A model generated the notes under the pieces. That model was given only the letters and a program-made list of their open reading frames with translations, had not been told where the DNA came from and searched no databases. This document shows, piece after piece, positions 35,607-45,182 of a stretch of DNA of 64,000 nucleotides; the first letter of the stretch is position 1; each line of letters opens with the position of its first letter. Origin of the DNA: Variovorax ginsengisoli (GTDB lineage Bacteria; Pseudomonadota; Gammaproteobacteria; Burkholderiales; Burkholderiaceae_C). The DNA lies in contig NZ_JAUJZH010000010.1 of NCBI RefSeq assembly GCF_030486595.1, positions 162,168-226,167 of the forward strand, given 5' to 3'. The translations under genes were made by a program, and so were the position numbers.

Positions 35607-36631
35607 GGCCGGGTCGGCCAGCCCGCGAGATGGCGCTCGGCGATGCCGCTGAGCGCGGTGATCCATGCCGGGCTGTCGTTGAGGCAGGGGATGTAGTTGA
35701 ACTCCTTGCCGCCCGACGCGATGAAGGCTTCGCGGCCTTCCATCGCGATCTCTTCCAGGGTCTCCAGGCAGTCGGCCGGAAAGCCCGGGCACATCACATC
35801 GACCCTTGAGACCCCCGCTGCGCCGAGTTCGCGCAGCGTGGGCTCGGTGTAGGGCTCGAGCCACTTCGCGCGGCCGAAGCGCGACTGGAAAGTCACGCGG
35901 TACTGCGCCGGCGCGAGCGCGAGCCGCTCGGCCAGCAGGCGCGCCGTCGCGAGGCATTGCGCCTGGTACGGATCACCGAGCCGGATGTTGCGCTCGGGAA
36001 TGCCATGGAAGCTCATCACGAGCAGATCGCCGCGGCCGTTGTGCTGCCAGTGCCGCTGCACGCTCTGCGCCAGCGCGTCGATGTAGAGCGGGTCGTCGTG
36101 GTAGTCGTTGACGAAGCGCAGCTCGGGCAGGCGGCGCACCCGTGCGCTCCATGCGTTGACCGCATCGATCACGCTGGCGGTGGTGGTGGCGGAGTACTGC
36201 GGGTAGGCCTGCAGCACCAGCACCCGGGTCGCGCCTTCGGCCTTGAGTTCGTCCAGCCGCGAGGCGATCGAGGGCTGGCCGTAGCGCATGGCATCAAGCA
36301 CCGTCAGGCGATGGCCGCGCTCCCCGAGCCAGCCGGCCAGCAGCACGGCCTGCTTGCGGGTCCAGACTTTGAGCGGCGATCCCGCGGGCGTCCAGATGCT
36401 GGCGTACTTGGCAGCCGACTTGGCCGGCCGAGTCCGCAGGATGATGCCGTGCAGGATCAGCGCCCACAGCAGGCGTGGGATCTCGACCACGCGCGGATCG
36501 CCGAGAAAGTCCGCGAGGTACGGCCGCACGGCCCGGGCGGTGGGCTCGTCGGGCGAGCCGAGGTTGCACCAGAGCACCGAGGTGCGCTCCGGGGTCATGG
36601 GGGCGGCGGGCGGTTCGTCTCTGAAGGGCAT
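35603..36631 (-). CDS. hemH: Ferrochelatase
   Basis: HemH inserts ferrous iron into protoporphyrin IX, the last step of protohaem synthesis, at the inner membrane. The 342-residue protein has [20 protein letters not shown] at the N-terminus, the active-site His in [29 protein letters not shown], and the acidic pair in [15 protein letters not shown]. The ATG at 36631 is used; another ATG 33 bases in is possible. It is divergent from the HAD gene, with only 15 bases between the starts, so the promoters must overlap coding sequence. Confidence 0.95.
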   Translation of the reverse strand: MPFRDEPPAAPMTPERTSVLWCNLGSPDEPTARAVRPYLADFLGDPRVVEIPRLLWALILHGIILRTRPAKSAAKYASIWTPAGSPLKVWTRKQAVLLAGWLGERGHRLTVLDAMRYGQPSIASRLDELKAEGATRVLVLQAYPQYSATTTASVIDAVNAWSARVRRLPELRFVNDYHDDPLYIDALAQSVQRHWQHNGRGDLLVMSFHGIPERNIRLGDPYQAQCLATARLLAERLALAPAQYRVTFQSRFGRAKWLEPYTEPTLRELGAAGVSRVDVMCPGFPADCLETLEEIAMEGREAFIASGGKEFNYIPCLNDSPAWITALSGIAERHLAGWPTRP

Positions 36632-36646
36632 GCGATATTCTCGGTC

Positions 36647-37378
36647 ATGGCTTTTGCGACCCCCGATTCCCTCGCGCTCGACGTCAAGCGCATCGCCGCG
36701 ATCTCGCTCGACCTCGACGACACGTTGTGGCCGATCTGGCCCACCATCGAGCGCGCCGAGCGCGTGCTGCACGACTGGCTGCTGCGCGAGGCGCCCAGGA
36801 CCGCCGACCTGCTGGTGACGCCGGGCATCCTGCGCGAGCTGCGCGAGGCCGCCGCCAAGGAGCGCTCCGACCTTGCGCATGACCTGAGCGCGCTGCGCCG
36901 CGAGTCGATCCGCGGCGCGCTGCGGCGCGCCGGCGAAGACCCGGCGCTGGCCGAGCCGGCTTTCGATGTCTTCTTCGAAGAGCGACAGCGCGTCACCCTC
37001 TATGACGACGCACTGCCGGCGCTCAAGTGGCTCAGCGAACGCTATCCGCTGGTGGCGGTCTCCAACGGCAACGCCGACATCCATCGCACCGGCGTCGGAC
37101 GCTGGTTCCGCACCGCTTTCAATGCGCGCGATTTCGGCAGCGGCAAGCCGCACGCGCCGATCTTCCGGGCCGCCGCGGCCTCGGTCGGCCTGCTGCCCAA
37201 GGACGTGCTGCACGTCGGCGACGATGCGGCGCTCGATGTGGTGGGCGCGCTCGATGCCGGCATGCAGGCCGCCTGGCTGGTGCGCGAGGAGCGGCCCTGG
37301 GAGCACGGCGCGCGGCCGCAGTTGATCGTGCCGAACCTGCACGCGCTGTGCATGGCCCTGGACACGGCCCGCGATTGA
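36647..37378 (+). CDS. HAD-superfamily phosphatase
   Basis: A 243-residue haloacid-dehalogenase-type hydrolase with motif [15 protein letters not shown] (nucleophile Asp about residue 22), motif [12 protein letters not shown], motif III lysine in [11 protein letters not shown] and motif [17 protein letters not shown] helical cap sits between motifs I and II. The substrate is unknown; relatives act on sugar or nucleotide phosphates. The longer upstream open frame overlaps hemH and is not coding. Confidence 0.85.
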   Translation: MAFATPDSLALDVKRIAAISLDLDDTLWPIWPTIERAERVLHDWLLREAPRTADLLVTPGILRELREAAAKERSDLAHDLSALRRESIRGALRRAGEDPALAEPAFDVFFEERQRVTLYDDALPALKWLSERYPLVAVSNGNADIHRTGVGRWFRTAFNARDFGSGKPHAPIFRAAAASVGLLPKDVLHVGDDAALDVVGALDAGMQAAWLVREERPWEHGARPQLIVPNLHALCMALDTARD

Positions 37379-37394
37379 GCTGATCCGCAGCGTT

Positions 37395-37928
37395 TCAGCG
37401 CGGCCCGGTGATCGCGCGCGCCAGGCCGTCGGTCACGGGGGCCTGGGTGTTGAGGTTCTTGATCATGCCCAGCGCGTTGCTGCTGGCATCGATCACGGTC
37501 TGGTTCACGATGTGCTGGTTGTCCAGCGTGTTCTGGATGACGGTGCCTGAGGTCCCGGCCTGTTGGGGCAGGAAGCTGTTCCCGGGGCCGATCTGGATCA
37601 GGTTGATGGCCGCCATCTGCTTGCTGAGCTGCGCCGCCTGGGCCGCGCTCAGGTTGTTCAACTGTCCGAAGTTGAGGGTGGTCTGCGTCACCAGGTCCCC
37701 GTTGACATAGGTGGCGCGCGAGATGCCGAAAGTCACCATCAGTCCGTTGCCGGTGTCGAAGCCGCCACGCAGGCTGTCGAGGGTGCTGTCGCCCACCGCC
37801 ATCCATGTCTCGTTGTGCCGCTGCACCGGGTCGGCCAGGCCATCGGCCCAGGCCGGGGCGGCGCAGGCGCCCACCAGCAACGACAGGCCGAGGACCGATC
37901 GCATCGACAGGGCGCGTACGCGGCGCAT
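37395..37928 (-). CDS. FapE-like exported minor subunit/chaperone candidate
   Basis: A 177-residue exported protein with a signal peptide ([28 protein letters not shown]). Its mature part is rich in Asn, Gln and Thr ([54 protein letters not shown]). The composition and its position after a C39 peptidase gene resemble FapE of the functional amyloid operons. Its ATG overlaps the peptidase stop (TGATG). Assignment rests mostly on context; sequence identity to known FapE was not tested. Confidence 0.6.
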   Translation of the reverse strand: MRRVRALSMRSVLGLSLLVGACAAPAWADGLADPVQRHNETWMAVGDSTLDSLRGGFDTGNGLMVTFGISRATYVNGDLVTQTTLNFGQLNNLSAAQAAQLSKQMAAINLIQIGPGNSFLPQQAGTSGTVIQNTLDNQHIVNQTVIDASSNALGMIKNLNTQAPVTDGLARAITGPR

Positions 37929-38608
37929 CAGAAGTCTCCCGGTCCCAGCTTGGGCAGCGCGATGTCGTTCATGCCGTCGCGGCTGATGCCCGTGCCCACC
38001 GGTGCCCGTGGCGCGGCGCGCCAGTCGGCCGCGACGTTGAAGCGCGCGGAATTCATGCGGTTGTGGATCACGAACAGCAGGCCGTTCTGCCACTTGCTCT
38101 CGAACACCTTGCGCGGCATGGCGCGCGTTCCCAGCGCCGGGTCGCCGAGCAGGACCCGGTCGTCCTGCAGGCCCTTGATGACCACGAAATGGTGATAGCC
38201 GTCGGAGTTGATCAGCACGATGGCCGGGACGCGGGCCTCGCTGAGCTTGTCCAGCGGCTGCTTGAAGCCGTCGGCCTCGAAGCCCTGGGCCTCGAGGAAG
38301 CGTTTCATGTCTAGCAGCGAAAATCCTTGGGTGCGAATCTTGGCCTGGTCGCCGTGCTCGTACATCTGCTGGAACACGGTCTGCTCCGTGACCGGGAAGC
38401 CGTAGTGGTGGGTCAGCAGCGTGGCCAGCGCGGCCGAGCCGCAGCTGAAGTCGTATTTCTGGATCAGCGTGCGTCCCGTACGGGCCTGCTTCAGCGACGT
38501 GAGTGGAATGACGACGTCGCCCATGGCGATCGACGGCATGTAGGCGCCATCGGCGACGGCCAGGTCGGCCGTCGCCAACAACGCGATGCAGAGCAACAAC
38601 CGACGCAT
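37928..38608 (-). CDS. C39-family cysteine peptidase, FapD-like
   Basis: A 226-residue protein with a signal peptide (MRRLLLCIALLATADLAVA) and a single papain-like C39 domain. The catalytic set is intact: Cys56 in YDFSCGSAALATLL, His139/140 in SDGYHHFVVI and Asp156 in LLGDPALG. It has no ABC-transporter domains, so unlike bacteriocin exporters it acts as a free periplasmic peptidase, as proposed for FapD in amyloid export. It lies 13 bases after a FapA-like gene and is coupled to the FapE-like gene. Confidence 0.82.
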   Translation of the reverse strand: MRRLLLCIALLATADLAVADGAYMPSIAMGDVVIPLTSLKQARTGRTLIQKYDFSCGSAALATLLTHHYGFPVTEQTVFQQMYEHGDQAKIRTQGFSLLDMKRFLEAQGFEADGFKQPLDKLSEARVPAIVLINSDGYHHFVVIKGLQDDRVLLGDPALGTRAMPRKVFESKWQNGLLFVIHNRMNSARFNVAADWRAAPRAPVGTGISRDGMNDIALPKLGPGDF

Positions 38609-38621
38609 GATGGAACGCCCT

Positions 38622-38993
38622 TCAGTTCATCTGGAGATTGAGGATCGTGGCGTTCTGTATCAGCACGTTGGCGCCGCTGTTCTGGATCACCGTCGGCAGC
38701 CCGCTCATGTTGGCGAACGATCCGGCGCTGATCGTGTTGTCGCCCGTCGTGACATTGCGTGCCGAGTTGTTGGCCGTGACGCCGCGCAGGGTCATGTCGT
38801 TGTTCACGACTTCGGCGCCGCCGCGGGTGTGTGCCAGAGTGTCCGCGTCGACCGGTTGGGCGACGAATGCCACGCTTCGGGACTCGGCGCCGGCGGCGTC
38901 GCGTTCCGGTTGCGCACTCTGCGCCGCCACCGTCACCGGCAGCATGATCCCGAGCGCCAGGCAAATGGGCCCGAGGCGGGTGATGGATTTCAT
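38622..38993 (-). CDS. FapA-like small exported protein
   Basis: A 123-residue protein with signal peptide (MKSITRLGPICLALGIMLPVTVAAQ), a short linker and an Asn/Thr/Ala-rich C-terminal half (NNDMTLRGVTANNSARN, TTGDNTISAGSFANMSG). It ends in PTVIQNSGANVLIQNATILN. That last stretch resembles the C-terminus of the upstream Gly-rich protein (ANQNSGLSSLVQQSVNVQ), so the two probably share an amyloid or docking module. Ribosome site GGGAG. It plausibly acts as a FapA-type chaperone or minor subunit. Confidence 0.6.
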   Translation of the reverse strand: MKSITRLGPICLALGIMLPVTVAAQSAQPERDAAGAESRSVAFVAQPVDADTLAHTRGGAEVVNNDMTLRGVTANNSARNVTTGDNTISAGSFANMSGLPTVIQNSGANVLIQNATILNLQMN

Positions 38994-39034
38994 CGTGTCT
39001 CCCTTCGGCCTGTGTGGAGGGCAGGCCGATCCAC

Positions 39035-39066
39035 GCCGTGCACCCCGGTCACCCGGAACGCACGGC
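39035..39066 (-). other. RNA hairpin between the Gly-rich gene and the FapA-like gene
   Basis: GCCGTGC and GCACGGC are separated by 18 bases that can fold further (CCGGGTGACCGG). No T-run follows, so it is more likely an mRNA-stability or processing hairpin than a full terminator. It would raise the ratio of major subunit to accessory proteins. Confidence 0.45.
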
Positions 39067-39088
39067 GGCGATCGGTCCCGCGCTTCGA

Positions 39089-40483
39089 TCAGCGACCCAC
39101 TGACAGGTTGGCCTGCACGTTCACGCTTTGCTGAACCAGCGAGGACAAGCCGCTGTTCTGGTTAGCGATCATGATGCCGGCTGCACTTTGTCCGACGCTG
39201 GACATCGTGTTCGACATGTTGAACGTGCCTGCATCGACGGTGTTCGTCCCGCCGCCACCACCGGAGCCGCCTTGGCCCACGCCGCCGGTACCGCCTGCGG
39301 CCGTGTTGGTTCCACCGTTGCCGCCGCTGCCAGCGCCGCCGGTGCCATTGCCGCCGTTGCCGCCATTGCCGGCGGTGTTGTTGCCGTTGCTGGCGCTGCC
39401 GTTGGTGGCACTGCCGTTGGTGCTCGAGCCGCCATTGCCGCCCGTGCCGTTGCCGGCCGTGCGGGTGCCGCCCGAGGTGCTGGTGGCTGCGCCGCCTGCG
39501 CCGCCTGCGCCGCCAGCGCCGCCAGCGCCCGTGGCACCGCTCCCGCCGCCTGCGCCTGCGGTGCTCGTTCCGGAGCCCGCGCCGCCTGTGCCGCTCGCGC
39601 CGCCCGCACCGGCCGTGCCGCTGGTGCCGCCTGCGCCACCTGCGCCGCCAGCGCCGCCGGCACCCAGGGTGCCGTTGCCGCCGTCGCCGCCCGAGCCGCC
39701 GGAGGTGCTGCCGGTGCTGCCACCACCACCACCACCGCCGGTCCGGCCGCCAAGGCCTGCCGCCAGGCTGCCGCTGCCGCCGCCGCGACCGCTGTCGCCG
39801 CTCGAGCCGCCGCGTCCGCCGTCGCCGCCACTCGAGACGGCCCTGCCGCTTTCGCTCGAACCGCTGGCGCTGCCACCGGAGCCGCGACCGCCGTTGCCGG
39901 CGTCACCGGCGCCGCCATTGGTGGCGCTGCCATGGGTGATGGAGCCGTTCGAGGCGGTGCCGCCCAATGCGCCGACCGCGCCGTTGCCGACGCCGCCGTT
40001 GCCGCCCGTGCCGCTTCCGGAGGCGGTGCCGCCAGCACCACGACCACCGGTGCCGCCATAGCCCTTGCCGCCCGCGGCCGAGCCGTTGTTGGTGGCTTGG
40101 TTGCCGATGCCCCAGATGCCGTTGTTCGACACCGTGCCATTCAACTCGCTGCTCGCCGTGGCTGTGGTCTTGTTGAAGTTGAAGGCGTTGTCGAACGTGC
40201 CCGTGGAACCGTTGTTCAGCGCAGCTGAACGCGCCGCACTGCTCACGGCGTCGCCCGAGTCCTTGTTGGTACTGCTGTCGGTACGCGTGCTCGAATGCGT
40301 GCTGCTGTCAGTGCGGGTGCGCTGGCTGCTGTCGGTGCGCGAATAGGTACTGCTGTCGCTGTAGTTGACGTTGACATTGGTGTCGGCGCCGGCACCCGAT
40401 GGGCCGGCCGTCTGCTGCGCGAACGCGGCGCCACCAAAACCGAACGCCACAGCAATGGCTGAAGCCAGAAGTGACTTTTTCAT
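39089..40483 (-). CDS. Secreted Gly/Asn/Ser-rich protein, candidate amyloid major subunit (FapC-like)
   Basis: A 464-residue protein with a signal peptide (MKKSLLASAIAVAFGFGGAAFAQ), a Ser/Thr/Asp/Arg-rich segment with repeated RTDSS words (about residues 35-75), and a hydrophilic domain (NAFNFNKTTATASSELNG). A region of over 250 residues follows that is almost only Gly, Ala, Ser, Asn and Thr, in GGAGGAG, GNGGNG and ATNGSASNG repeats. A conserved-looking C-terminal module of about 50 residues ends it (FNMSNTMSSVGQS, ANQNSGLSSLVQQSVNVQ). No cysteines are present. GGAGG precedes the ATG. It is first in an operon with FapA-, FapD- and FapE-like genes, behind a sigma54 promoter. Confidence 0.72.
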   Translation of the reverse strand: MKKSLLASAIAVAFGFGGAAFAQQTAGPSGAGADTNVNVNYSDSSTYSRTDSSQRTRTDSSTHSSTRTDSSTNKDSGDAVSSAARSAALNNGSTGTFDNAFNFNKTTATASSELNGTVSNNGIWGIGNQATNNGSAAGGKGYGGTGGRGAGGTASGSGTGGNGGVGNGAVGALGGTASNGSITHGSATNGGAGDAGNGGRGSGGSASGSSESGRAVSSGGDGGRGGSSGDSGRGGGSGSLAAGLGGRTGGGGGGGSTGSTSGGSGGDGGNGTLGAGGAGGAGGAGGTSGTAGAGGASGTGGAGSGTSTAGAGGGSGATGAGGAGGAGGAGGAATSTSGGTRTAGNGTGGNGGSSTNGSATNGSASNGNNTAGNGGNGGNGTGGAGSGGNGGTNTAAGGTGGVGQGGSGGGGGTNTVDAGTFNMSNTMSSVGQSAAGIMIANQNSGLSSLVQQSVNVQANLSVGR

Positions 40484-40550
40484 GAACCCTCCAGTAAGTT
40501 GAACGGACAAGGCTTGACTTGATATGCGGCCGCAAATCGGTGGGGCCATG

Positions 40551-40566
40551 TGCAACTTCGGTGCCA
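40551..40566 (-). promoter_or_regulatory. Sigma54 promoter of the amyloid-like operon
   Basis: Read on the minus strand, TGGCACC-GAAG-TTGCA matches the -24/-12 consensus TGGCACG-N4-TTGCW with a single mismatch outside the key GG/GC pairs. Predicted transcription starts near 40540, leaving a leader of roughly 57 bases before the Gly-rich gene. Confidence 0.82.
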
Positions 40567-40689
40567 GCAATTTACGGCTTGTTTCGCGAGGGCTTCCGTA
40601 CAGAGGCAAGGGCCCGCTTCGGCCACGGTTCGCAGGCTCGACGCCGGCGGTCGGAAGGGCTGCGGGCCCATCGAATGAGCACTCGCTTT

Positions 40690-40705
40690 GTCACACTCCC
40701 TTGAC
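40690..40705. promoter_or_regulatory. Candidate activator site 1 (proximal)
   Basis: GTCAC-ACTCCC-TTGAC is an imperfect inverted repeat (one mismatch) about 125 bases upstream of the sigma54 promoter. It has the same layout as site 2. Confidence 0.45.
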
Positions 40706-40790
40706 GGCCGTTCGATGTAGCGGCAGGGCCGTGCGCCGAAGGGTCCGACAATCCTCGGACCGACTCCAGCCTTGTCCCGGCGTGCTTTTC

Positions 40791-40806
40791 GTCACGTGGG
40801 TGTGAC
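40791..40806. promoter_or_regulatory. Candidate activator site 2 (distal)
   Basis: GTCAC-GTGGGT-GTGAC is a perfect five-base inverted repeat with a six-base centre. It lies 101 bases from site 1, close to a whole number of helical turns, and about 225 bases upstream of the promoter. Confidence 0.45.
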
Positions 40807-40972
40807 AGTCGATCGCGTCGAAGCTAGGCCTTGCTCGGGGGGCGCTCCTTTGGCTGCGAGGCCAGGCTTGGCGCCGCGCGCCGCGCAGCCGCCGGCGGTC
40901 GTCCGGATCGAAGTGCAACAAATCTGAGACAGCGACCGAATTCGCTACAAATTCCTTACCTTTGTTTGCAAC

Positions 40973-41002
40973 TTGTAGCTTGGTGTGCTTGTTCTTTACG
41001 AT
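40973..41002 (+). promoter_or_regulatory. Weak sigma70-like promoter for the FapF-like gene
   Basis: TTGTAG and TACGAT are 18 bases apart, about 50 bases before the ATG at 41052. Both hexamers are poor matches, so this is tentative. Confidence 0.3.
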
Positions 41003-41051
41003 TAGGCTGGCACGCGAAAACGCTCGTACCAAGAAGCATGAGAGGGACACC

Positions 41052-42371
41052 ATGGAGACCTTCGGTCCGCACAGGGCGCTGGCATTGCTGGCCTGTTCGT
41101 CACTGGCATGGTCGGGTGCCCTTGCTCAGAGCCAGGGTGCTTCCTCGACGCGCAATGCAGCCAAGCGCCTGGAGGCGCTGCAGCAGCAGGTGAAGGACCA
41201 GGGCCGGCAGATCGACGCACTGAAGGAGCAGGCCGACCAGCAGGAGGCTCGCTACCGCGAACTGCAGCAGCGCCTCGAGACCCAGGAGGCGCGCGGCGCG
41301 CCAGCCCCCGATGCGACCCGGACCGCCACCCGCAAGCCGGCCCCGGAGGGCGAGGCGGCCGATGCCGGCGCGAGGCCGGTGCAGGTCGGCGTCGCGCCCA
41401 GCGACGAGACGCCGCAGCCGCCGCAATATGCGCAGCTGTTCGACGAACCCGGCGTCCTCACGCCCAAGGGCAAGTTCGTCTTCGAGCCTTCGCTCTTCTA
41501 CGGTTATTCGTCCAGCAACCGCGCCGCGCTGGTGGGCTACACCGTGATCCCGGCTCTGCTGATCGGGCTGATCGACGTGCGCGAGTTCAAGCGCAACACC
41601 TTCATCGGCACCCTGACCGGCCGCTGGGGCGCCACCAACCGGCTCGAGTTCGAAGCCAAGCTGCCCTACGTCTCGCGTTCGGACGACACGATCAGCCGCG
41701 AGATTTTCACCGGCTCGGCGTTCGACAACGTCTTCAATACCACGGGAAGAGGCATCGGCGATGCCGAATTCGCGGCTCGCTACCAGATCACCGACGGCAA
41801 GGACGGCATGCCCTACGTGATCGGCGGTTTGCGCTTCAAGTCCCGGACCGGCACGGACCCGTTCGAGGTGGTCACCGACTGCGTGACTCGCTGCATCGGC
41901 AACACCACCGGCACCGGCCTGCCGCTCGACCTGGCCACTGGTTCGGGCTTCTATTCGCTGCAGCCGGGATTCACCTGGCTGTTGCCTTCGGACCCCGCGG
42001 TGTTCTTCGGCGGTCTTAACTTCACCTACAACTTCCCCCGCAGCGGCATCAGCCGGCTGGTGCTCAACGGCGAGCGCGAGTTCATCGGCGACGTCAAGCC
42101 CGGCAACGTGTGGGGCTTGAACTTCGGCATGGGCCTGTCCATCAACGACCGTTCGTCCTTCAGCCTCGGCATGGAGCTGTATTCGATCGGCCCCACCGAA
42201 CAGAACGGCCAGCGCGTGATCGGCTCGGTGCGCACGCAACTGGCTTCGCTGCTGCTGGGCTACTCGTATCGCTACAGCCCCAAGACCACCTTGAACGTGA
42301 CCGTGGGCGCGGGGCTGACGCGCGACACGCCCGATCTCCAGATGACAGTCCGGGTGCCGATGTCGTTCTAG
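41052..42371 (+). CDS. FapF-like outer-membrane protein with periplasmic coiled coil
   Basis: A 439-residue protein with a signal peptide (METFGPHRALALLACSSLAWSGALAQ) and a heptad-rich coiled coil (about residues 34-76; LEALQQQVKDQGRQIDALK, ELQQRLETQ). A Pro/Ala/Glu linker (to about 128) and a beta-barrel of alternating strands (FVFEPSLFYGYSS, NRLEFEAKLPYVSR, GLNFTYNFPRSGI) follow, ending in a terminal aromatic (MTVRVPMSF). This coiled-coil-plus-barrel plan is that of FapF, the trimeric pore that exports Fap amyloid subunits. A loop has a Cys pair (CVTRCIG). It is divergent from the Gly-rich operon. Confidence 0.72.
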   Translation: METFGPHRALALLACSSLAWSGALAQSQGASSTRNAAKRLEALQQQVKDQGRQIDALKEQADQQEARYRELQQRLETQEARGAPAPDATRTATRKPAPEGEAADAGARPVQVGVAPSDETPQPPQYAQLFDEPGVLTPKGKFVFEPSLFYGYSSSNRAALVGYTVIPALLIGLIDVREFKRNTFIGTLTGRWGATNRLEFEAKLPYVSRSDDTISREIFTGSAFDNVFNTTGRGIGDAEFAARYQITDGKDGMPYVIGGLRFKSRTGTDPFEVVTDCVTRCIGNTTGTGLPLDLATGSGFYSLQPGFTWLLPSDPAVFFGGLNFTYNFPRSGISRLVLNGEREFIGDVKPGNVWGLNFGMGLSINDRSSFSLGMELYSIGPTEQNGQRVIGSVRTQLASLLLGYSYRYSPKTTLNVTVGAGLTRDTPDLQMTVRVPMSF

Positions 42372-42392
42372 CCGCGGCTGGGATTGGTCACC

Positions 42393-43894
<1,502 letters not shown>

Positions 43895-43898
<4 letters not shown>

Positions 43899-45181
43899 GC
43901 CAGCGCGCGCGCGGCGTCGATCGCGCTGCGCACGGCGCCTTCGAGCGTGGCGGGATAGGCGCCATCCACATAGTCGCCGCAGGCCAGCAGGCCCGGCGCC
44001 ACCGCCTGCAGCGGGCGGACCAGTCCGGGCACGCAGGCGAAGGTGGCGCGCCGCTCGACCACCGTCAGCACCACCTGCAAGTCGGGCTGGCCGAGTTGCT
44101 GCCGGGCTTGCGCCAGCACCTGCCGCTGCAATTGTTCGCGGTCGGCACCGCTGGCACTGATCACGCAGGCCAGCAGGCCGCGCGGACCGCCGAGCTGGCC
44201 GCGATCGAAGACGAACTGCGCCGGCGCGTCGTCCCGGCTGCGCAGTGCGAGCATCGGCGCCGGCAGCACGGCGTCGCCGTGCAGGTAGACGGTGGCGATG
44301 GCTTCGTGCGCCAGTGCCCCGGCCGCCGCCGCCCAGTGCGGCGCCTCGTCGGCCGCCAGCCGTGCCGCTTCCCAGGGCGGGCAGGCCAGCACCACCCGAT
44401 CGAAGGGCTCGCCGTCGACCTGCCAGCCGGCGCCATGGCGCGCCAGCGTGCGCACCCGGCGGCCGGTTTCGGTCCGGGCGCCGTGCTGCCGCAGCCATCG
44501 ATCGGCCGCGTCAGGGAACAGCGCGCCGAGGTCGACCCGCGGCAGCAGCAGCTGCGACCCGCCGGGCGTCTTGAACAGCGCATCGGCCAGTACTTGCAGG
44601 AACACCTGGCCGCTGGCTTCGGCCGGCGGCGTGTTCAGGGCCGACAGGCACAGCGGCTCGGTGAGCTCGGCCTGCACGCGCGGCGTCAAGGTGCTGCACA
44701 GGTCGGCCACCGTGGCCGTGTCGGCGCAGGCGAAGCCTTGCCGCTGCCAGCGTGTCGACGTCTGCAGCAGCGACAGCTTGTCCCGCCACGACCAGCCGCG
44801 CGCCGCCAGCACCCCGGCCAGCACGTCGAGCGGTGCCAGCCGGCGCGTCGCCCGGTCGAGCCAGTGCGGCAGCTGCGGCAGCGATAGTCCGCCGCCGTCC
44901 GGAAAGCGCAGCACCAGCGGAATGCGCTGGAGAGCCGCGCCGGCATCGACGCCCACCCGCGCCATCAGCGCCAGGGTCTCGGTGTAGGCGCCGATCAGGA
45001 TGTGCTGCCCGTTGTCGAGCAAGAGCGGGCTTCCGTCGGGCAGCGTCGCCGACAGCGCCCGCGCCCGCCCGCCCCATTGCCGCGCGGCCTCGAAGACCGT
45101 GACCGAATGACCGGCCCGCGCCGCCTCGACCGCGCAGGCCATGCCGGCCCAGCCGCCACCGACGACCGCAACAGTGCTCAA
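43895..45181 (-). CDS. hpnE: Hydroxysqualene dehydroxylase HpnE
   Basis: HpnE reduces hydroxysqualene to squalene, the last step of the bacterial HpnCDE route. The protein of about 428 residues starts with an FAD-binding Rossmann motif (VAVVGGGWAGMACAVEAA), then GGRARALSATLPDG and DNGQHILIGAY. It ends with a flavin-contact segment (LACGDYVDGAYPATLEGAVRS). TTG at 45181 was chosen because it sits just after the hpnD stop and right before the Rossmann strand; GTG at 45208 would add nine residues and overlap hpnD. Its stop overlaps the convergent activator gene. Confidence 0.9.
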
Positions 45182-45182
45182 G

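Larger units (their letters stand above)
40484..41051. promoter_or_regulatory. 568-base divergent control region of the amyloid-like locus
   Basis: The long gap between the Gly-rich gene and the FapF-like gene holds the minus-strand sigma54 promoter (40551-40566), two GTCAC-based inverted repeats (40690-40705, 40791-40806) and a weak plus-strand sigma70-like pair. No coding frame in it has gene-like composition. The last 140 bases are noticeably more A/T-rich than the rest of the window. Confidence 0.7.

Noticed and set aside
39240..40060. Possible CRISPR array or satellite in the GCC/GCG repeats
   Set aside because: The repetition is codon-scale Gly/Ala coding without fixed repeat and spacer units.
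39128..40228. Long open frames on the plus strand opposite the Gly-rich gene (Ala-rich 366 residues, Pro-rich 296 residues)
   Set aside because: They are mirror images of GGN-codon repeats, have no signal peptide or ribosome site, and the real gene on the other strand has all of these.
41012..41030. TGGCACG-containing sequence upstream of the FapF-like gene as a plus-strand sigma54 promoter
   Set aside because: The GC that would form the -12 element is one base too far from the GG and the TTGC word is absent, so spacing and sequence both fail.
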